This document shows positions 20,129 to 30,041 of a stretch of 64,000 nt of DNA, piece after piece; position 1 is the first letter of the stretch, and every line of letters begins with the position of its first letter. This stretch comes from Tunturiibacter empetritectus. Its GTDB lineage: Bacteria; Acidobacteriota; Terriglobia; Terriglobales; Acidobacteriaceae. The stretch lies in the NCBI RefSeq assembly GCF_013410875.1, contig NZ_JACCCU010000002.1, positions 682,001-746,000 of the forward strand, given 5' to 3'. The position numbers and the translations under genes were made by a program. The notes beneath the pieces are model-generated. The model saw nothing but the letters and a program-made list of their open reading frames with translations. It searched no databases and was not told the DNA's origin.

Positions 20129-21238
20129 ATGAAAATTGATCGCGTGGTAATTGTCGTGGTGACACTATTCGTCGCGAACGTGCTCCAGGCGCAGAGTGCG
20201 GCCACATGGGAGATCGGCCCATTCACACGCCCAGCGAACGGCAATCCGGTCATCACTCCTCGTCCGCGATCCATCTTCACCGATCCTGTGCTCGGAGCCC
20301 TGGTTAACTGGGAGACCCTCCACACCTTCAACCCGGCAGCAATCGTTCGCAACGGCAAGATATACGTCCTCTACCGCGCAGAAGATAACTCCGGGACGAT
20401 GCAGATTGGCGAACATACCTCACGGCTCGGTCTGGCGGAGAGTAAAGACGGTATTCACTTCATGCGGCGATCTGAGCCGGTCTTCTACCCATCCAAAGAC
20501 GCGCAGCAATCTCGCGAATGGCCCGGTGGTGTCGAAGATCCGCGGATCGTCGAAACACTAGATGGCAGCTATGTCCTCACTTACACCCAATGGAATCGCA
20601 GTACCTACTCCGTGGGAATCGCAACCTCAGCCGACCTGACGCATTGGGTCAAACACGGTCCGGCATTTGCAGGCGCATCGAACGGCAAGTATGACCAGCT
20701 CAAGTACAAATCAGCAGGAATCGTAACTCGTTTAGACAACGGACGACTCATTGCCGCAAAAATTAACGGGAAGTTCTGGATGTACTGGGGAGAGGGTGCC
20801 ATCCATCTGGCCACTTCCACCGATTTAATCCACTGGAGTCCCATAGAAAACGCTCAAGGTGATCCCATCGAGATCCTTCGCCCGCGTCCGTTACACTTCG
20901 ACAGCACCTTCCCAGAAACAGGTCCGCCACCAGTCCTCACTGCTAGAGGAATCGTCGTTCTGTATAACGGAAAAAATTCTGCGAGGGAAGGCGATCCAGA
21001 TCTCGGTCCGAATGCCTACGCCGTAGGCGAAGCGCTCTTTAGCGGCAGCGATCCCTCGCATCTCGTCGAACAGACGGAGCATCCGGTACTCAGGCCAACC
21101 ATGCCATATGAGAAAACAGGACAATACGCTGCGGGCACAACCTTCTCAGAAGGCTTGGTCTACTTTCACAACAGCTGGTTTCTCTACTACGGTTGTGCCG
21201 ACTCTTTGGTATCCGTCGTCACGGCGCCCAATAAATAA
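20129..21238 (+). CDS. exported GH130-like glycosidase/phosphorylase
   Basis: This 369-residue five-bladed propeller enzyme resembles GH130 (beta-mannoside phosphorylases and hydrolases). Characteristic segments are TFNPAAIVRNGKIYVLYRAE, SRLGLAESKDGIHF, the catalytic-region GGVEDPRIVETLDGSYVLTY and later LLYYGCADS-type strands (FLYYGCADSLVSVVTAP). ATG 20129 starts a signal peptide (MKIDRVVIVVVTLFVANVLQ, then AQ); the upstream in-frame ATG at 20093 has no such logic. A six-bp hairpin (20100-20115) lies just before the start. Most GH130 phosphorylases are cytoplasmic, so secretion hints at a hydrolase acting on external mannosides. The specific substrate is unproven. Confidence 0.75.
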   Translation: MKIDRVVIVVVTLFVANVLQAQSAATWEIGPFTRPANGNPVITPRPRSIFTDPVLGALVNWETLHTFNPAAIVRNGKIYVLYRAEDNSGTMQIGEHTSRLGLAESKDGIHFMRRSEPVFYPSKDAQQSREWPGGVEDPRIVETLDGSYVLTYTQWNRSTYSVGIATSADLTHWVKHGPAFAGASNGKYDQLKYKSAGIVTRLDNGRLIAAKINGKFWMYWGEGAIHLATSTDLIHWSPIENAQGDPIEILRPRPLHFDSTFPETGPPPVLTARGIVVLYNGKNSAREGDPDLGPNAYAVGEALFSGSDPSHLVEQTEHPVLRPTMPYEKTGQYAAGTTFSEGLVYFHNSWFLYYGCADSLVSVVTAPNK

Positions 21239-21317
21239 ATAGCACTCACTCCCTCATAGCAATAAAAAGCCGCATATCCAATTGAGGGTCTGACGAAACA
21301 AACCTGTTTCAATCCGC

Positions 21318-21887
21318 CTAATGGAAGTGAACGGCGATTCCAGTACTGGCCCCATAAGGCCGCAGCGTACCGAACGGAAAATTAAGCCACCACTGATACT
21401 CGAAATCGACAAGCCGAACGCTGTACCGACTGTTTCCAAGCGCCAGATCTACACCACCGCCCGGAGCAAGCACAAAGTAACTGCCGTCCGCGTAATCGTA
21501 CGGAAAATGAAAGCGCCCATCCCCGATAAGAATCTTGCCGTACGCAGTCATCCACCGCCTGCGATAGGGAAACTTTCCCCCGATAAGGTAAGTCGACTGA
21601 TGTGTACCAACTTCTTCATTGATGGTCAGAAAGCGAACCTCAGCCTCGTAGCTGATCCTCTCCGAACGAGCGTAATCGACAAAGCCAGACCCTCCGCCAA
21701 GGTCACGCTTGCCATAGTCTGCCGCAAAGAACGAGTAAGTCCCGCCAACCATCCACCGCGGCCCTGGCCCTGTAGCCGTCGGCAGCGCCTGTGCGTGCAG
21801 AGCCGACGTTGCAGCGGCAAGCAACAGCAGAACAACAAGCTTCCGCAACGATCTTCGGAGATGTCCTGGACCAGACCAATCGATCAC
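21318..21887 (-). CDS. small outer-membrane beta-barrel protein
   Basis: This 189-residue protein has a signal peptide (LRKLVVLLLLAAATSALHAQ) and a body of alternating amphipathic strands typical of eight-stranded OmpA/OmpW-like barrels (WMVGGTYSFFAADYG, YEAEVRFLTI, YLIGGKFPYR, AYGKILIGDGRF, YFVLAPGGGVDLAL, VRLVDFEYQWW, GIAVHFH). It ends in an aromatic residue followed by His, close to the C-terminal aromatic signal recognised by BamA. The same strand order is visible in the protein at 30203-30817, so they are paralogues. The start overlaps the stop of the 2220-residue gene by 4 bp (21884-21887), meaning the barrel is translated right after the giant surface protein. Confidence 0.72.
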   Translation of the reverse strand: MIDWSGPGHLRRSLRKLVVLLLLAAATSALHAQALPTATGPGPRWMVGGTYSFFAADYGKRDLGGGSGFVDYARSERISYEAEVRFLTINEEVGTHQSTYLIGGKFPYRRRWMTAYGKILIGDGRFHFPYDYADGSYFVLAPGGGVDLALGNSRYSVRLVDFEYQWWLNFPFGTLRPYGASTGIAVHFH

Positions 21888-24800
21888 TGGGTCACCGTCA
21901 AAGTCATCGGAGCAGACTGTGTCACCGCCGTCTTGGCGCCGATAGCAGTCACATTGAAGGTATAGGTCCCTGCAGGAGTTCCATGTACATCAAGTCCGCC
22001 GCAACCCGTGATCGCCATCGCCCCGGTAAAGAGCAACGCAAGCAGAAGGCCGCTCAGCAGCTTACCGGCACGTCGCGAACGCAGCAGCGACAACCCGAGG
22101 ATGAGCCCGCCCGGCAGGAAGCACAGCGCAATCCGGCTAGCGGATGGTTCGTCGGCCTTTGCAATACTCCCCGCAGTCAGCGGCGAACCTGTATCAATCG
22201 TCAGACTGATCGTCTGGTGCCCGTTCGCATCGAGTGACACCTGGTCAGAAGTAAACGTGCAGGTCGCCGCTCGCGGCAGGCCCACACATCCAAGCGACAA
22301 GACATCCGTAAAGTTCTGGATCGAAGTCAGCGTCAACTGAATCGTGTTGTGCTGCGTCGTCTTCAACTGCATCGCCGGAGGATTCAAACTAATCGTGAAG
22401 TTGGTCGCTTGAATCACCGTCAAAGACACAGCGCTCGACACCGAACCCAGATACTGCGAGTCTCCCTGATAAGTAGCGATCGGAGTGTAGGTCCCCAGCC
22501 CCAGGGTCGTAGTCAGAGTAGCAATGCCCGACGCGTTCAGAGTCGCGCTGCCAAGCGTTTTCCCCCCAGAGCTAAACACCACCGTACCAGACGGCGGCAC
22601 AGCAGCATCGCCCTGCAAGGTCGCAACCAGAGTAAACGGTTGATTCTCGATCACGGGACTCGAAGAGATCGTCAGAGTATTTTTGGAAGTATGCAGCAGC
22701 ACTACTTCAGTCAACTCCGGCGAGGTACCCGGAAAGTTTTGCGTATCCCCGGCATAGGTCGCAGTCAAAGTATGTGGACCCAGCGCAAGCGTTGAAACAC
22801 TGAATGTTGCAAGCCCAGAGCCATTAACACTCGCCGTCCCCAAAATAGTAGAGCCATCTGACAACGTGACCAACCCCGTGGGTGGGGTTGTGCTGCTGCC
22901 AGTCACCGAAGCGGTAAAGGTAATCGGATTGCCAATCAGAGCGCCTCCCGAACTCGTCCCGCTGATTGTCCCCAGGCTACTGACCGCAGTCAGCGCAACG
23001 ACAGTGCGTTGTTCTATGTTTTGCAACACAGGATTAGAGGTGCTGGTCAAAGTGTTGCTGTCGCCCTCATAGATTGCGAGCAGAATATGCTGACCAGCAG
23101 CAAGCGAAGACGTCGTAAGAGTCGCAATGCCGTTGACTCCCACCGAAGCGGTCCCGATCACCGTAGTCCCATCTTCGAAGCTCACCGGACCCGCGGGGGC
23201 CGCGCCCTTTCCAGTCACCTGCGCGGTAAGAGTCAAAGGAGCGCCCGCAATCGAGGGCGTTCCCGAAGTAGTCAGCACAGTCGTCGTGCCGCTGTTCTGT
23301 ACCGTCTGGACCAGCACCGGACTACTGCTCGTCTGGCTCACGCTGTCGCCGCTATAAGTCGCAACAATCGAGTGTTGCCCCGGACTCAAAGCATTCGTCG
23401 TGAACGTCGAAGTCCCCGATGCCCCCACGATGCTCGTCCCGAGAATAACCGCCCCATCGCGGAATGTGACAGACCCCGTAACAGGCGAACCGCCACTGCT
23501 TGATACCACGGTTGTAAACGTCACTGGGGTACCCGACAACGATGGATTGCTGCTTGAAATGAGAGTGCTGGCAGTCGGTTGCAAAATCGTCTGGAGCAGA
23601 GGTCCCGACACGCTGCCAGGATGACTCGAATCGCCGTTGTAGGTCGCGATCAGCGTATGCGCCCCAATCGTCAAGTTAGACACAGTAAGCGTAGCCAGGC
23701 CACTCGCGCCGATCGCCGTCGTCCCGATACTGTTCGCCCCGTCGCGGAGGATCACCGTGCCGGTTGGTTGAGATCCCGTCCCACTCACCGTCATCGCGAA
23801 CGTAACCGCGTCTCCAATCAGCGCAGGGTTTTTATTGCTGCTCAGCGTGACCGTGCTCGTCGACGGTTGAATCGTCTCCACAACACCCGGCGAACTGGCA
23901 GCACTATTATTCGCATCACCGGTGTAAGTCGCTACGATCGTATGCTGCCCGACCGAGAGACTCGAGGTCGAGAAGTTAGCGCTGCCATTCGCGGCAATCG
24001 GCGAAGAACCAAGCACCGTCGTGCCATCAGTGAACGTAACGCTGCCGGTCGGAGCAACAGTCGTTCCGCTAAGATTGGCGGTAAAGACAACCTGAAGTCC
24101 CGCTATGGAAGGGTTGCTGCTTGAAACCAACGTAAGACCAGGCGCACCTTTGTTCACCGTAATCGTTTGCGCCGGAGATGAGGAAGCTGCATCGTTCGTG
24201 TCTCCACCGTAACTAGCTGACAGCGTATGTTGGCCGAGAGAGAGATTCGACACAGACAGGCTCGCAGAACCATTTGCGCTGAGAATTGCCGTCCCGATCA
24301 CAGCGGTGCCATCAAGGAACGTAACCTGTCCACCGGGGATCCCGCCCGATCCTGTAACCGTGACAGTCAAAGTCTCCGTAGAGTTCACCGTTGAGGTGAC
24401 CGCGCTGACCGCCATCGAAGTCTGAGTGGTCGCGCGCTGCACCGACTCGCTCAACGGCAAAGAAAGAGCCGCATTATTGTTAGCGTCTCCACCATACGAT
24501 GCAGTAATGATGTGCGTTCCTAAAGCCAGGCTCGTCGTATTGAAGACCGCAACGCCAGCTGCATTCAGCGTGACCGCCGCCAGCGTAGCCGATCCGTCAT
24601 GGAAGGTAACCACTCCGGTCGGCGCAGGCTCCGAACCCCCAACCGCCGCCGTGAACGTCACATTGGCGCCGGCGCTTACAGGGTTCTGACTCGACGCGAG
24701 CGCAACCCCGGTGACCGGCGAAACAATGTGAGTCAGGCCCGCCGAAGTACTGCCGGCATCATTCGTATCGCCAAGATAAACAGCAGTGATAATGTGCTGT

Positions 24801-27800
24801 CCGACAATCAGCGTCGAAATACTTAACACCGCCGTTCCGTTTGCCGCCAGCGAAGGGCTGCCGATCACCGTCGAGCCATCCATAAATTGGACGGTTCCAC
24901 TCAACGCTCCCGAACTACCCGCCACCGTAGCGGTGAACGTCACGGGAGCTCCAACCGGTGTCGTCGAAGCGCTCGCAGTCAGAGTGGTGGTCGTCGTTGC
25001 CTTTACAACAACCTGCGTAATCGCAGGCGACGTACTCGTTCCGTTATAAGCATCTCCGGAGTAGGCTGCGGTCAAAGTATGAGGCCCAACCGTCAGAGTA
25101 GACAGCGAAATCGTGCCAAGCCCTGCCGCGTTGATTGGGCTCGAACCCAAAGCAGCCGAGCCGTCATAGAAAGTAACCGATCCAGTAGGAGCGGATCCAT
25201 TCCCCGTCACAGTAGCGCTCAAAGTAACCGGCAACCCCGCTGTGGATGGGCTTCCAGAGGTCGAAAGCACAACTCCCGTTGTCGCCTGTTGCACCGTCAA
25301 AGTCAACGAGGGAGTCGTTCCAAGGTTATTGTTATCTCCTCCATAGACGGCTGTAATCGAATGAGTTCCCGTGGAGAAAGAAGGCACCGTAAAGCTCGCG
25401 ACGCCCTGCGCATTCAGAGCCGCCGTACCAAGCACCGTCGTTCCATCCATAAACGTCACAACGCCTGTAGGAACGCCTCCATTGCTCGTGATCGAAACAG
25501 TGAGCGTGTCACTCTTCCCCGCGATCGACGGGTTGGCAGACGCAATCAGCGTGCCCGACGTGACCGCCTGCTGCACCTTCTGCACAATCGTGGTGGAGAT
25601 ACTCCCGGCATAGATGGAAGATCCGCCGTAGATCGCAAAAATCGTGTGCTGCCCAACTGCCAGCGAGTTCAGAGTGATCGTCACCGTACCCCCGCTAACC
25701 GTCGCAGCGCCAAGTGTCGTCGTCCCATCCATAAACGTCACGGTTCCAGTGATCGGGCTCGATGGGACCGATGACTTAGGTGTGATCGTCGCATTCAGTT
25801 GAATACTCGATCCGGCGGGCGCTGTGCTCGCGTTTGAAGTGACCGCCGTCGTAGTATTGATTTGCTCGATGGTCTCCTGCACCGGCGCGGAGGAGCTAGC
25901 GCCATTGTTTGCATCGCCTCCATACACGGCACGAATCGAGTGCGCCGCAACAGACAAAGTGGAAAGAGTAAGAGCAGCCGCGCCATGAATGTCCAGGGTC
26001 AACGTACCCAGAACCGTAGTGCCCTCCTGAAAGGAAATCGTGCCGGTTGGCGTTACAGATCCGCTTCCCGTCACGTTCGCCGTAAAGGTAACAGCAGTCC
26101 CAAAAGATACATCCGGGTTGCTGGTAGTGAGGGTGGTCGCAGTCGAAGAAGCGACCACGATCTGATTGACCGTGTTCGACGTACTCGCGATCGAATTGGC
26201 ATCTCCACTGTAGCTCGCCGTAATGCGATGGGTCGTAACGCTCAGCGTGGACGTACTAAAACTAGCTGCTCCCGTTGCATCCAAATTCACCGTCCCCAGG
26301 AGAACTCCCCCATCGAGAAACCTGACGCTCCCAGTAGGAACTCCCGACGTCCCCACAACGAGCGCTGAAAAAGTCACACTGACCTGCGGAGAGGAAGGAT
26401 TGAGACTCGACGACAGCGCAACCGACGTCCCATCCTTGACAATCTGAGTTACGGAGGTAGAGGTACCCGGCGCGGTATTCGAATCGCCCGCATAGCTCGC
26501 CGTAATAATGTGAGTCCCACTCGCCAGGCTTTGCGTCGGAAATAGCGCCACGCCGGCGCTATTGAGCGTAGCGGTCCCAATCGTCGCCGCCCCATCAAGA
26601 AAAGTAACAATGCCGGTCGGTGTCACTCCAGTGCTCGTCACCGCGACAGTAAACGTAACCAGCGCCCCCGTGGCAGAGGGAGAGCCGCTTGTGTTCAACG
26701 TGATGGTCGATGGATCGAGCGTCAAAACCTTACCACTGAGAGTGATCGTCTGCGGACTGGTCGGCGAATCCGATGTAACAATAATCGTTCCCGTAACCGT
26801 GTTGCCAATCACCGTCGGCGCAAACTGAGCCCCGATGATGCAATTCAAAGCCGAAGCCATCGCCACGCTGGTCGAGCAGGTTGTAGCAACAGGATCCAGC
26901 TGCGTATTCACTCCTGGATTCAGACTGGAGATATTCAGTGGCGCGTTCCCATCGTTTTCAAGCTCTTCATCCTGTGTTGCCGAAACGCGTTGCACCCGGA
27001 TCGTCGGAAAATTCAGAACCGCATTGATGCTCTTGACCAGGCGTATCCGATTGTGGAACACATCGCTGACATAAAGATTTCCCGATCCATCGAGCGCCAT
27101 TCCATAGGGTCCATACATGCCCGCTCCAGTCGCCGGCCCACCGTCGCCACTAAAGGACTCCTGATTGCTGCCCACCACCGTATCGATCTCACCTGTAACA
27201 GCATTCACCTTACGAACTCTGTTGTTGCCTGCATCGGCAATATAAATATTTCCTGCCGCGTCGATCGCTGTCGCCGCCGGACTATCCAGCACAGCAGCGC
27301 TCGCTGGGCCGCCGTCGCCCGCGAACCCCGAAGTTCCATTCCCCGCAATGGTTGAAATCGTCCCATCCAGCGCGACTTTACGCACGCTGTGATTGTTCTG
27401 ATCGGCGATGTAAATCTGGCCATCAGGACCAACCGTCACACCCCACGGTCCGTTTAGACTCGCGCCTACCGCCGGCCCTCCATCCCCGGCATAAGCTGCC
27501 ACACGGTTCCCCGCGAACACAGAGATAATCCCGGTAGAAAGATCCACGCGCCGGATCAGATTGTTTCCACTGTCCGCAATATAGAGATAGCCTTTCGCCG
27601 GATCGATCGCAACTGAATCAGGCGTATCCAGGTGGGCATGAATTGCAAGCCCGCCGTCGCCCGAGTACCCTTGTGCTCCCAGAACGCCCGCTATCGTCGT
27701 GATCACTCCCGTAGCCGCGCTCACCCTACGAATCGCATGATTATTGCTATCGGCAAAGTAGAGATTGCCCGCACCGTCAAGTGCAACCGAAGTCGGCAGG

Positions 27801-28546
27801 CTGACCGAAGCCAGCGTCGCCAGGCCTCCATCGCCGCTGTTACCTGCGCTGCCGTTCCCAGCATAGGTCGACATCAGCTGCGTACCCGCATCCACCCGCC
27901 GAATGCGATTGTTGCTCGAATCGGCAATGAACATGTTTCCCGCCGGATCCACCGCCACTCCGAATGGAAGAAAGATCGGAGAAGACGTAGCTGGCTGCCC
28001 GTCTCCACGGTAGATCCACGACACATCCCCGGCGACCGTACTGATGATGCCAGGAATAAACAACGCAAGCGGGCCGCCACCCGTCGCCACCAGCCACGTA
28101 TCTCCTAGCGGCAATCCCGAAGCGTCAAATAGAGCGACCGCACCAATATGCTGTCCAGGATATTTAGGACTGAACGTAACCGGAAAACTGCACGTCTGCC
28201 CCACAACAAGTGTACTTCCCGTCAAACAGGAGCCAGCCCCCGAAATAGCAAAATCAAGATTGGCAACTCCTCCAGTAAGTGCGCTCACCTTCCCCAACTG
28301 ACCATTCGCCGTCACGACAACCGATACCGTCTGAACAGCGGACGTGCTTCCAACCGCCGTCACCCCCGGCAATGTCACAGGAGAGGCGTAAGCGTGAGTC
28401 GCAGGAACGCCAAACAGGATAAGCGCGAAGCAGAAGTATAACTTCGCTGTAAACCGAGACCGTCCCTCGCGGCGTGTACAAGTTGGGAGGATCAGATCAC
28501 CGAAGCGGCAGAAAAAGTTTCTATCAAATCGAACAGGAGCGAGCAT
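21884..28546 (-). CDS. giant surface protein: NHL propeller plus 15 Ig-like (Big_3_5) repeats
   Basis: This is a 2220-residue exported protein. An N-terminal signal (FTAKLYFCFALILFGVPATH) is followed by about 100 residues of a choice-of-anchor-like beta domain. Six NHL repeats follow (for example GVAVDPAGNMFIADSSNNRI and AIDAAGNIYIADAGNNRVRK, about 175-500). Then come some fifteen Ig-like repeats of about 96 residues, each recognisable by a TGxVTFxDG-type strand and a YxGD turn. Near the C terminus are a hydrophobic helix (LPGGLILGLSLL) and a GCGGLD segment before the last strands. Such proteins are thought to be adhesins or cell-surface stalks. GAGG lies 7 bp before the ATG. It is transcribed with the barrel gene downstream. 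Confidence 0.85.
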   Translation of the reverse strand: MLAPVRFDRNFFCRFGDLILPTCTRREGRSRFTAKLYFCFALILFGVPATHAYASPVTLPGVTAVGSTSAVQTVSVVVTANGQLGKVSALTGGVANLDFAISGAGSCLTGSTLVVGQTCSFPVTFSPKYPGQHIGAVALFDASGLPLGDTWLVATGGGPLALFIPGIISTVAGDVSWIYRGDGQPATSSPIFLPFGVAVDPAGNMFIADSSNNRIRRVDAGTQLMSTYAGNGSAGNSGDGGLATLASVSLPTSVALDGAGNLYFADSNNHAIRRVSAATGVITTIAGVLGAQGYSGDGGLAIHAHLDTPDSVAIDPAKGYLYIADSGNNLIRRVDLSTGIISVFAGNRVAAYAGDGGPAVGASLNGPWGVTVGPDGQIYIADQNNHSVRKVALDGTISTIAGNGTSGFAGDGGPASAAVLDSPAATAIDAAGNIYIADAGNNRVRKVNAVTGEIDTVVGSNQESFSGDGGPATGAGMYGPYGMALDGSGNLYVSDVFHNRIRLVKSINAVLNFPTIRVQRVSATQDEELENDGNAPLNISSLNPGVNTQLDPVATTCSTSVAMASALNCIIGAQFAPTVIGNTVTGTIIVTSDSPTSPQTITLSGKVLTLDPSTITLNTSGSPSATGALVTFTVAVTSTGVTPTGIVTFLDGAATIGTATLNSAGVALFPTQSLASGTHIITASYAGDSNTAPGTSTSVTQIVKDGTSVALSSSLNPSSPQVSVTFSALVVGTSGVPTGSVRFLDGGVLLGTVNLDATGAASFSTSTLSVTTHRITASYSGDANSIASTSNTVNQIVVASSTATTLTTSNPDVSFGTAVTFTANVTGSGSVTPTGTISFQEGTTVLGTLTLDIHGAAALTLSTLSVAAHSIRAVYGGDANNGASSSAPVQETIEQINTTTAVTSNASTAPAGSSIQLNATITPKSSVPSSPITGTVTFMDGTTTLGAATVSGGTVTITLNSLAVGQHTIFAIYGGSSIYAGSISTTIVQKVQQAVTSGTLIASANPSIAGKSDTLTVSITSNGGVPTGVVTFMDGTTVLGTAALNAQGVASFTVPSFSTGTHSITAVYGGDNNNLGTTPSLTLTVQQATTGVVLSTSGSPSTAGLPVTLSATVTGNGSAPTGSVTFYDGSAALGSSPINAAGLGTISLSTLTVGPHTLTAAYSGDAYNGTSTSPAITQVVVKATTTTTLTASASTTPVGAPVTFTATVAGSSGALSGTVQFMDGSTVIGSPSLAANGTAVLSISTLIVGQHIITAVYLGDTNDAGSTSAGLTHIVSPVTGVALASSQNPVSAGANVTFTAAVGGSEPAPTGVVTFHDGSATLAAVTLNAAGVAVFNTTSLALGTHIITASYGGDANNNAALSLPLSESVQRATTQTSMAVSAVTSTVNSTETLTVTVTGSGGIPGGQVTFLDGTAVIGTAILSANGSASLSVSNLSLGQHTLSASYGGDTNDAASSSPAQTITVNKGAPGLTLVSSSNPSIAGLQVVFTANLSGTTVAPTGSVTFTDGTTVLGSSPIAANGSANFSTSSLSVGQHTIVATYTGDANNSAASSPGVVETIQPSTSTVTLSSNKNPALIGDAVTFAMTVSGTGSQPTGTVILRDGANSIGTTAIGASGLATLTVSNLTIGAHTLIATYNGDSSHPGSVSGPLLQTILQPTASTLISSSNPSLSGTPVTFTTVVSSSGGSPVTGSVTFRDGAVILGTSIVGASGTSTFTTNALSPGQHSIVATYSGDSVSQTSSSPVLVQTVQNSGTTTVLTTSGTPSIAGAPLTLTAQVTGKGAAPAGPVSFEDGTTVIGTASVGVNGIATLTTSSLAAGQHILLAIYEGDSNTLTSTSNPVLQNIEQRTVVALTAVSSLGTISGTSSGGALIGNPITFTASVTGSSTTPPTGLVTLSDGSTILGTASVNGSGLATFSVSTLALGPHTLTATYAGDTQNFPGTSPELTEVVLLHTSKNTLTISSSPVIENQPFTLVATLQGDAAVPPSGTVVFSSGGKTLGSATLNASGIATLTTTLGLGTYTPIATYQGDSQYLGSVSSAVSLTVIQATNFTISLNPPAMQLKTTQHNTIQLTLTSIQNFTDVLSLGCVGLPRAATCTFTSDQVSLDANGHQTISLTIDTGSPLTAGSIAKADEPSASRIALCFLPGGLILGLSLLRSRRAGKLLSGLLLALLFTGAMAITGCGGLDVHGTPAGTYTFNVTAIGAKTAVTQSAPMTLTVTQ

Positions 28547-28787
28547 GTTTTACCTCAGGAGCTCAACGGAGATAAGGTTGCGACGTGGCTCCAAAGTCGG
28601 GGAAGAAACGCCAGAGATCGCAAGATGGAACACTGACCCTTTGGTAATCATGACTTTAGGTTTTTTCGTAACAATGGGACATTACCCGTAAGTTGCACGA
28701 GATCTGCGACAAAGGCTCACAAGCCTCTATCGCCAGTCGCCGGATCTGCCCCCAGTTCGCATCACCTACCCGAGTTACTCGAAGAGC

Positions 28788-29126
28788 CTAGGCCTTCCCA
28801 CGCATCTTCGCTGCCCACCAGCGCGACCCCACCAGCAAAAATCGCCAATCCTTCAGAAACTCCGGCGGCTTCCCTTCAATCGCATGCCCTACAAACTGCA
28901 GCAGCCACCCAAAACAGAACAGCCCAACTCCCACCCACAGCAATCGGTGCCACACAATCGCTGCCATCATCACCGGCAGCGACAGCATAATAATCGGTAT
29001 CCCAAACGTATGAGTCAGCCTGTTCAGCGGATGCTGGTGGCTCTCCGAATACTCCGCAATCCAGCTCTCCCAGCTACGTCCACCAAGCATGGCGACACCA
29101 TACGCTCGCCTCCTCACCGCCCGCAA
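28788..29126 (-). CDS. Mpo1-like / DUF962 membrane protein
   Basis: This 112-residue integral membrane protein is of the DUF962 family, whose yeast member Mpo1 is a dioxygenase acting on 2-hydroxy fatty acids. The signature is SWESWIAEYSESHQHPLNRL at the N terminus, then THTFGIPIIMLSLP, a second hydrophobic helix (LLWVGVGLFCFGWLLQFVGH), the conserved AIEGKPPEF and a basic tail. The conserved histidines (SHQHP, THTFGIP, VGHAIEG) match the proposed metal ligands. TTG at 29126 has GGAGG 7 bp upstream; an ATG at 29090 (MLGGRSW) would give a shorter, more family-like 100-residue protein. The bacterial role is not established. Confidence 0.8.
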   Translation of the reverse strand: MRAVRRRAYGVAMLGGRSWESWIAEYSESHQHPLNRLTHTFGIPIIMLSLPVMMAAIVWHRLLWVGVGLFCFGWLLQFVGHAIEGKPPEFLKDWRFLLVGSRWWAAKMRGKA

Positions 29127-29242
29127 TCAAAATCCTCCACATCATGGCCAAGCGGCTTTTCCCGCCTCGCCGCCGTCAAACCTTAAACATCCACATCGCA
29201 AGCCTCTCAGGCGAAGCGACGGGTGAAGGAGCAACTGTCAGC

Positions 29243-29734
29243 ATGGCTAAAGAGTGGATCGAGAATCTCGCCCAGGACATCAAGCAAAAGTCCCACGAAG
29301 CTGCCGAACAATACGGGCGCTCCCAGCACCAGGCCGGCATCATCACCACTCAGGGCAAACCCTTCTTCACCACCCTCGTCCTCACTCTCGAACAGGACAT
29401 CACCGAGATCAAGCGCCAGCTTCAAGGCGACGTCACCGCCTCCGACACCACCATCCAAACCATCAAGCCCGCAGAGATCAAACTCACCCGCAGCCGCTTC
29501 CCCTGGTTCGACGCCCTCATCACCCACCAGGACTCGGTCATCCTCCTCGACTACGCCAAAGGCCTAGGCATCGCCGGCGACCCGGCCATCGATCGCAAAA
29601 CCCGGCACTTCGCCTTCCAGGTCACCGACGACGACGCCCTCTACCTCCAGGACTCCTTCGGCGACAACCCAAAGCGCTTCCATCAACCCGAAGATCTCTC
29701 CAGGCAGATCGTCCAGATACTCTTCGAAGTCTAG
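29243..29734 (+). CDS. conserved soluble protein of unknown function
   Basis: This 163-residue protein was not recognised. It starts at ATG 29243, with GAAGGAG at 29225-29231. The first 45 residues form a charged amphipathic helix (IENLAQDIKQKSHEAAEQYG) that may be a coiled coil. The rest is a mixed alpha/beta body with FFTTLVLTLEQDITEIKRQL, WFDALITHQDSVILLDYAKG, and FAFQVTDDDALYLQDSFGD near the C terminus. There is no signal peptide or membrane segment. The longer in-frame opening from 29144 is basic and low in similarity to the rest, so it is rejected. It stands between the DUF962 gene (divergent) and a small minus-strand membrane protein. Confidence 0.6.
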   Translation: MAKEWIENLAQDIKQKSHEAAEQYGRSQHQAGIITTQGKPFFTTLVLTLEQDITEIKRQLQGDVTASDTTIQTIKPAEIKLTRSRFPWFDALITHQDSVILLDYAKGLGIAGDPAIDRKTRHFAFQVTDDDALYLQDSFGDNPKRFHQPEDLSRQIVQILFEV

Positions 29735-29756
29735 CCGCGCTCGCTCCCGCCGTGCA

Positions 29757-30041
29757 TCACTGCCACTGGGTGCTGTGCCGCTCCAGCCACCAGCACGCCT
29801 CATTCCCCTGCTGCGGAAAGATCGATCGGCTGCACGTCACCGGAGCTGTGCCCATATAGTCGTACTCCACCTTGCTGCCCTTCAACGGAGTAGCCAGAAA
29901 CTGGTTCACCTGCACCACCCCGTAAGCCGTCCCATGCGAGACGCGCACCCGCAGCACCGCCCAATCCCCCACCCACAACGCTCCGGCCGCAACCGCCAGC
30001 GCCACCAGCAATCGAACCACCCGCCCACTCCATCGTCCCAT
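29757..30041 (-). CDS. small single-pass exported protein, unknown
   Basis: This is a 94-residue protein with one N-terminal hydrophobic helix (VVRLLVALAVAAGALWVGDW) that could be a signal anchor. It is followed by a short beta-rich extracytoplasmic part (GVVQVNQFLATPLKGSKVEY, DYMGTAPVTCSRSIFPQQ, NEACWWLERH). Two cysteines (TCSRS and EACWW) could form a disulphide in the periplasm. I do not know the family. It converges on the upstream plus-strand gene with 22 bp between the stops. Coding potential is supported by the absence of a competing frame and by the coherent membrane-plus-Cys layout. Confidence 0.55.
   Translation of the reverse strand: MGRWSGRVVRLLVALAVAAGALWVGDWAVLRVRVSHGTAYGVVQVNQFLATPLKGSKVEYDYMGTAPVTCSRSIFPQQGNEACWWLERHSTQWQ

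Noticed and set aside
28547..28787. possible riboswitch in the leader of the giant Ig protein
   Set aside because: I looked for known conserved cores on the minus strand and could not match any; only a GAGG ribosome site is clear.
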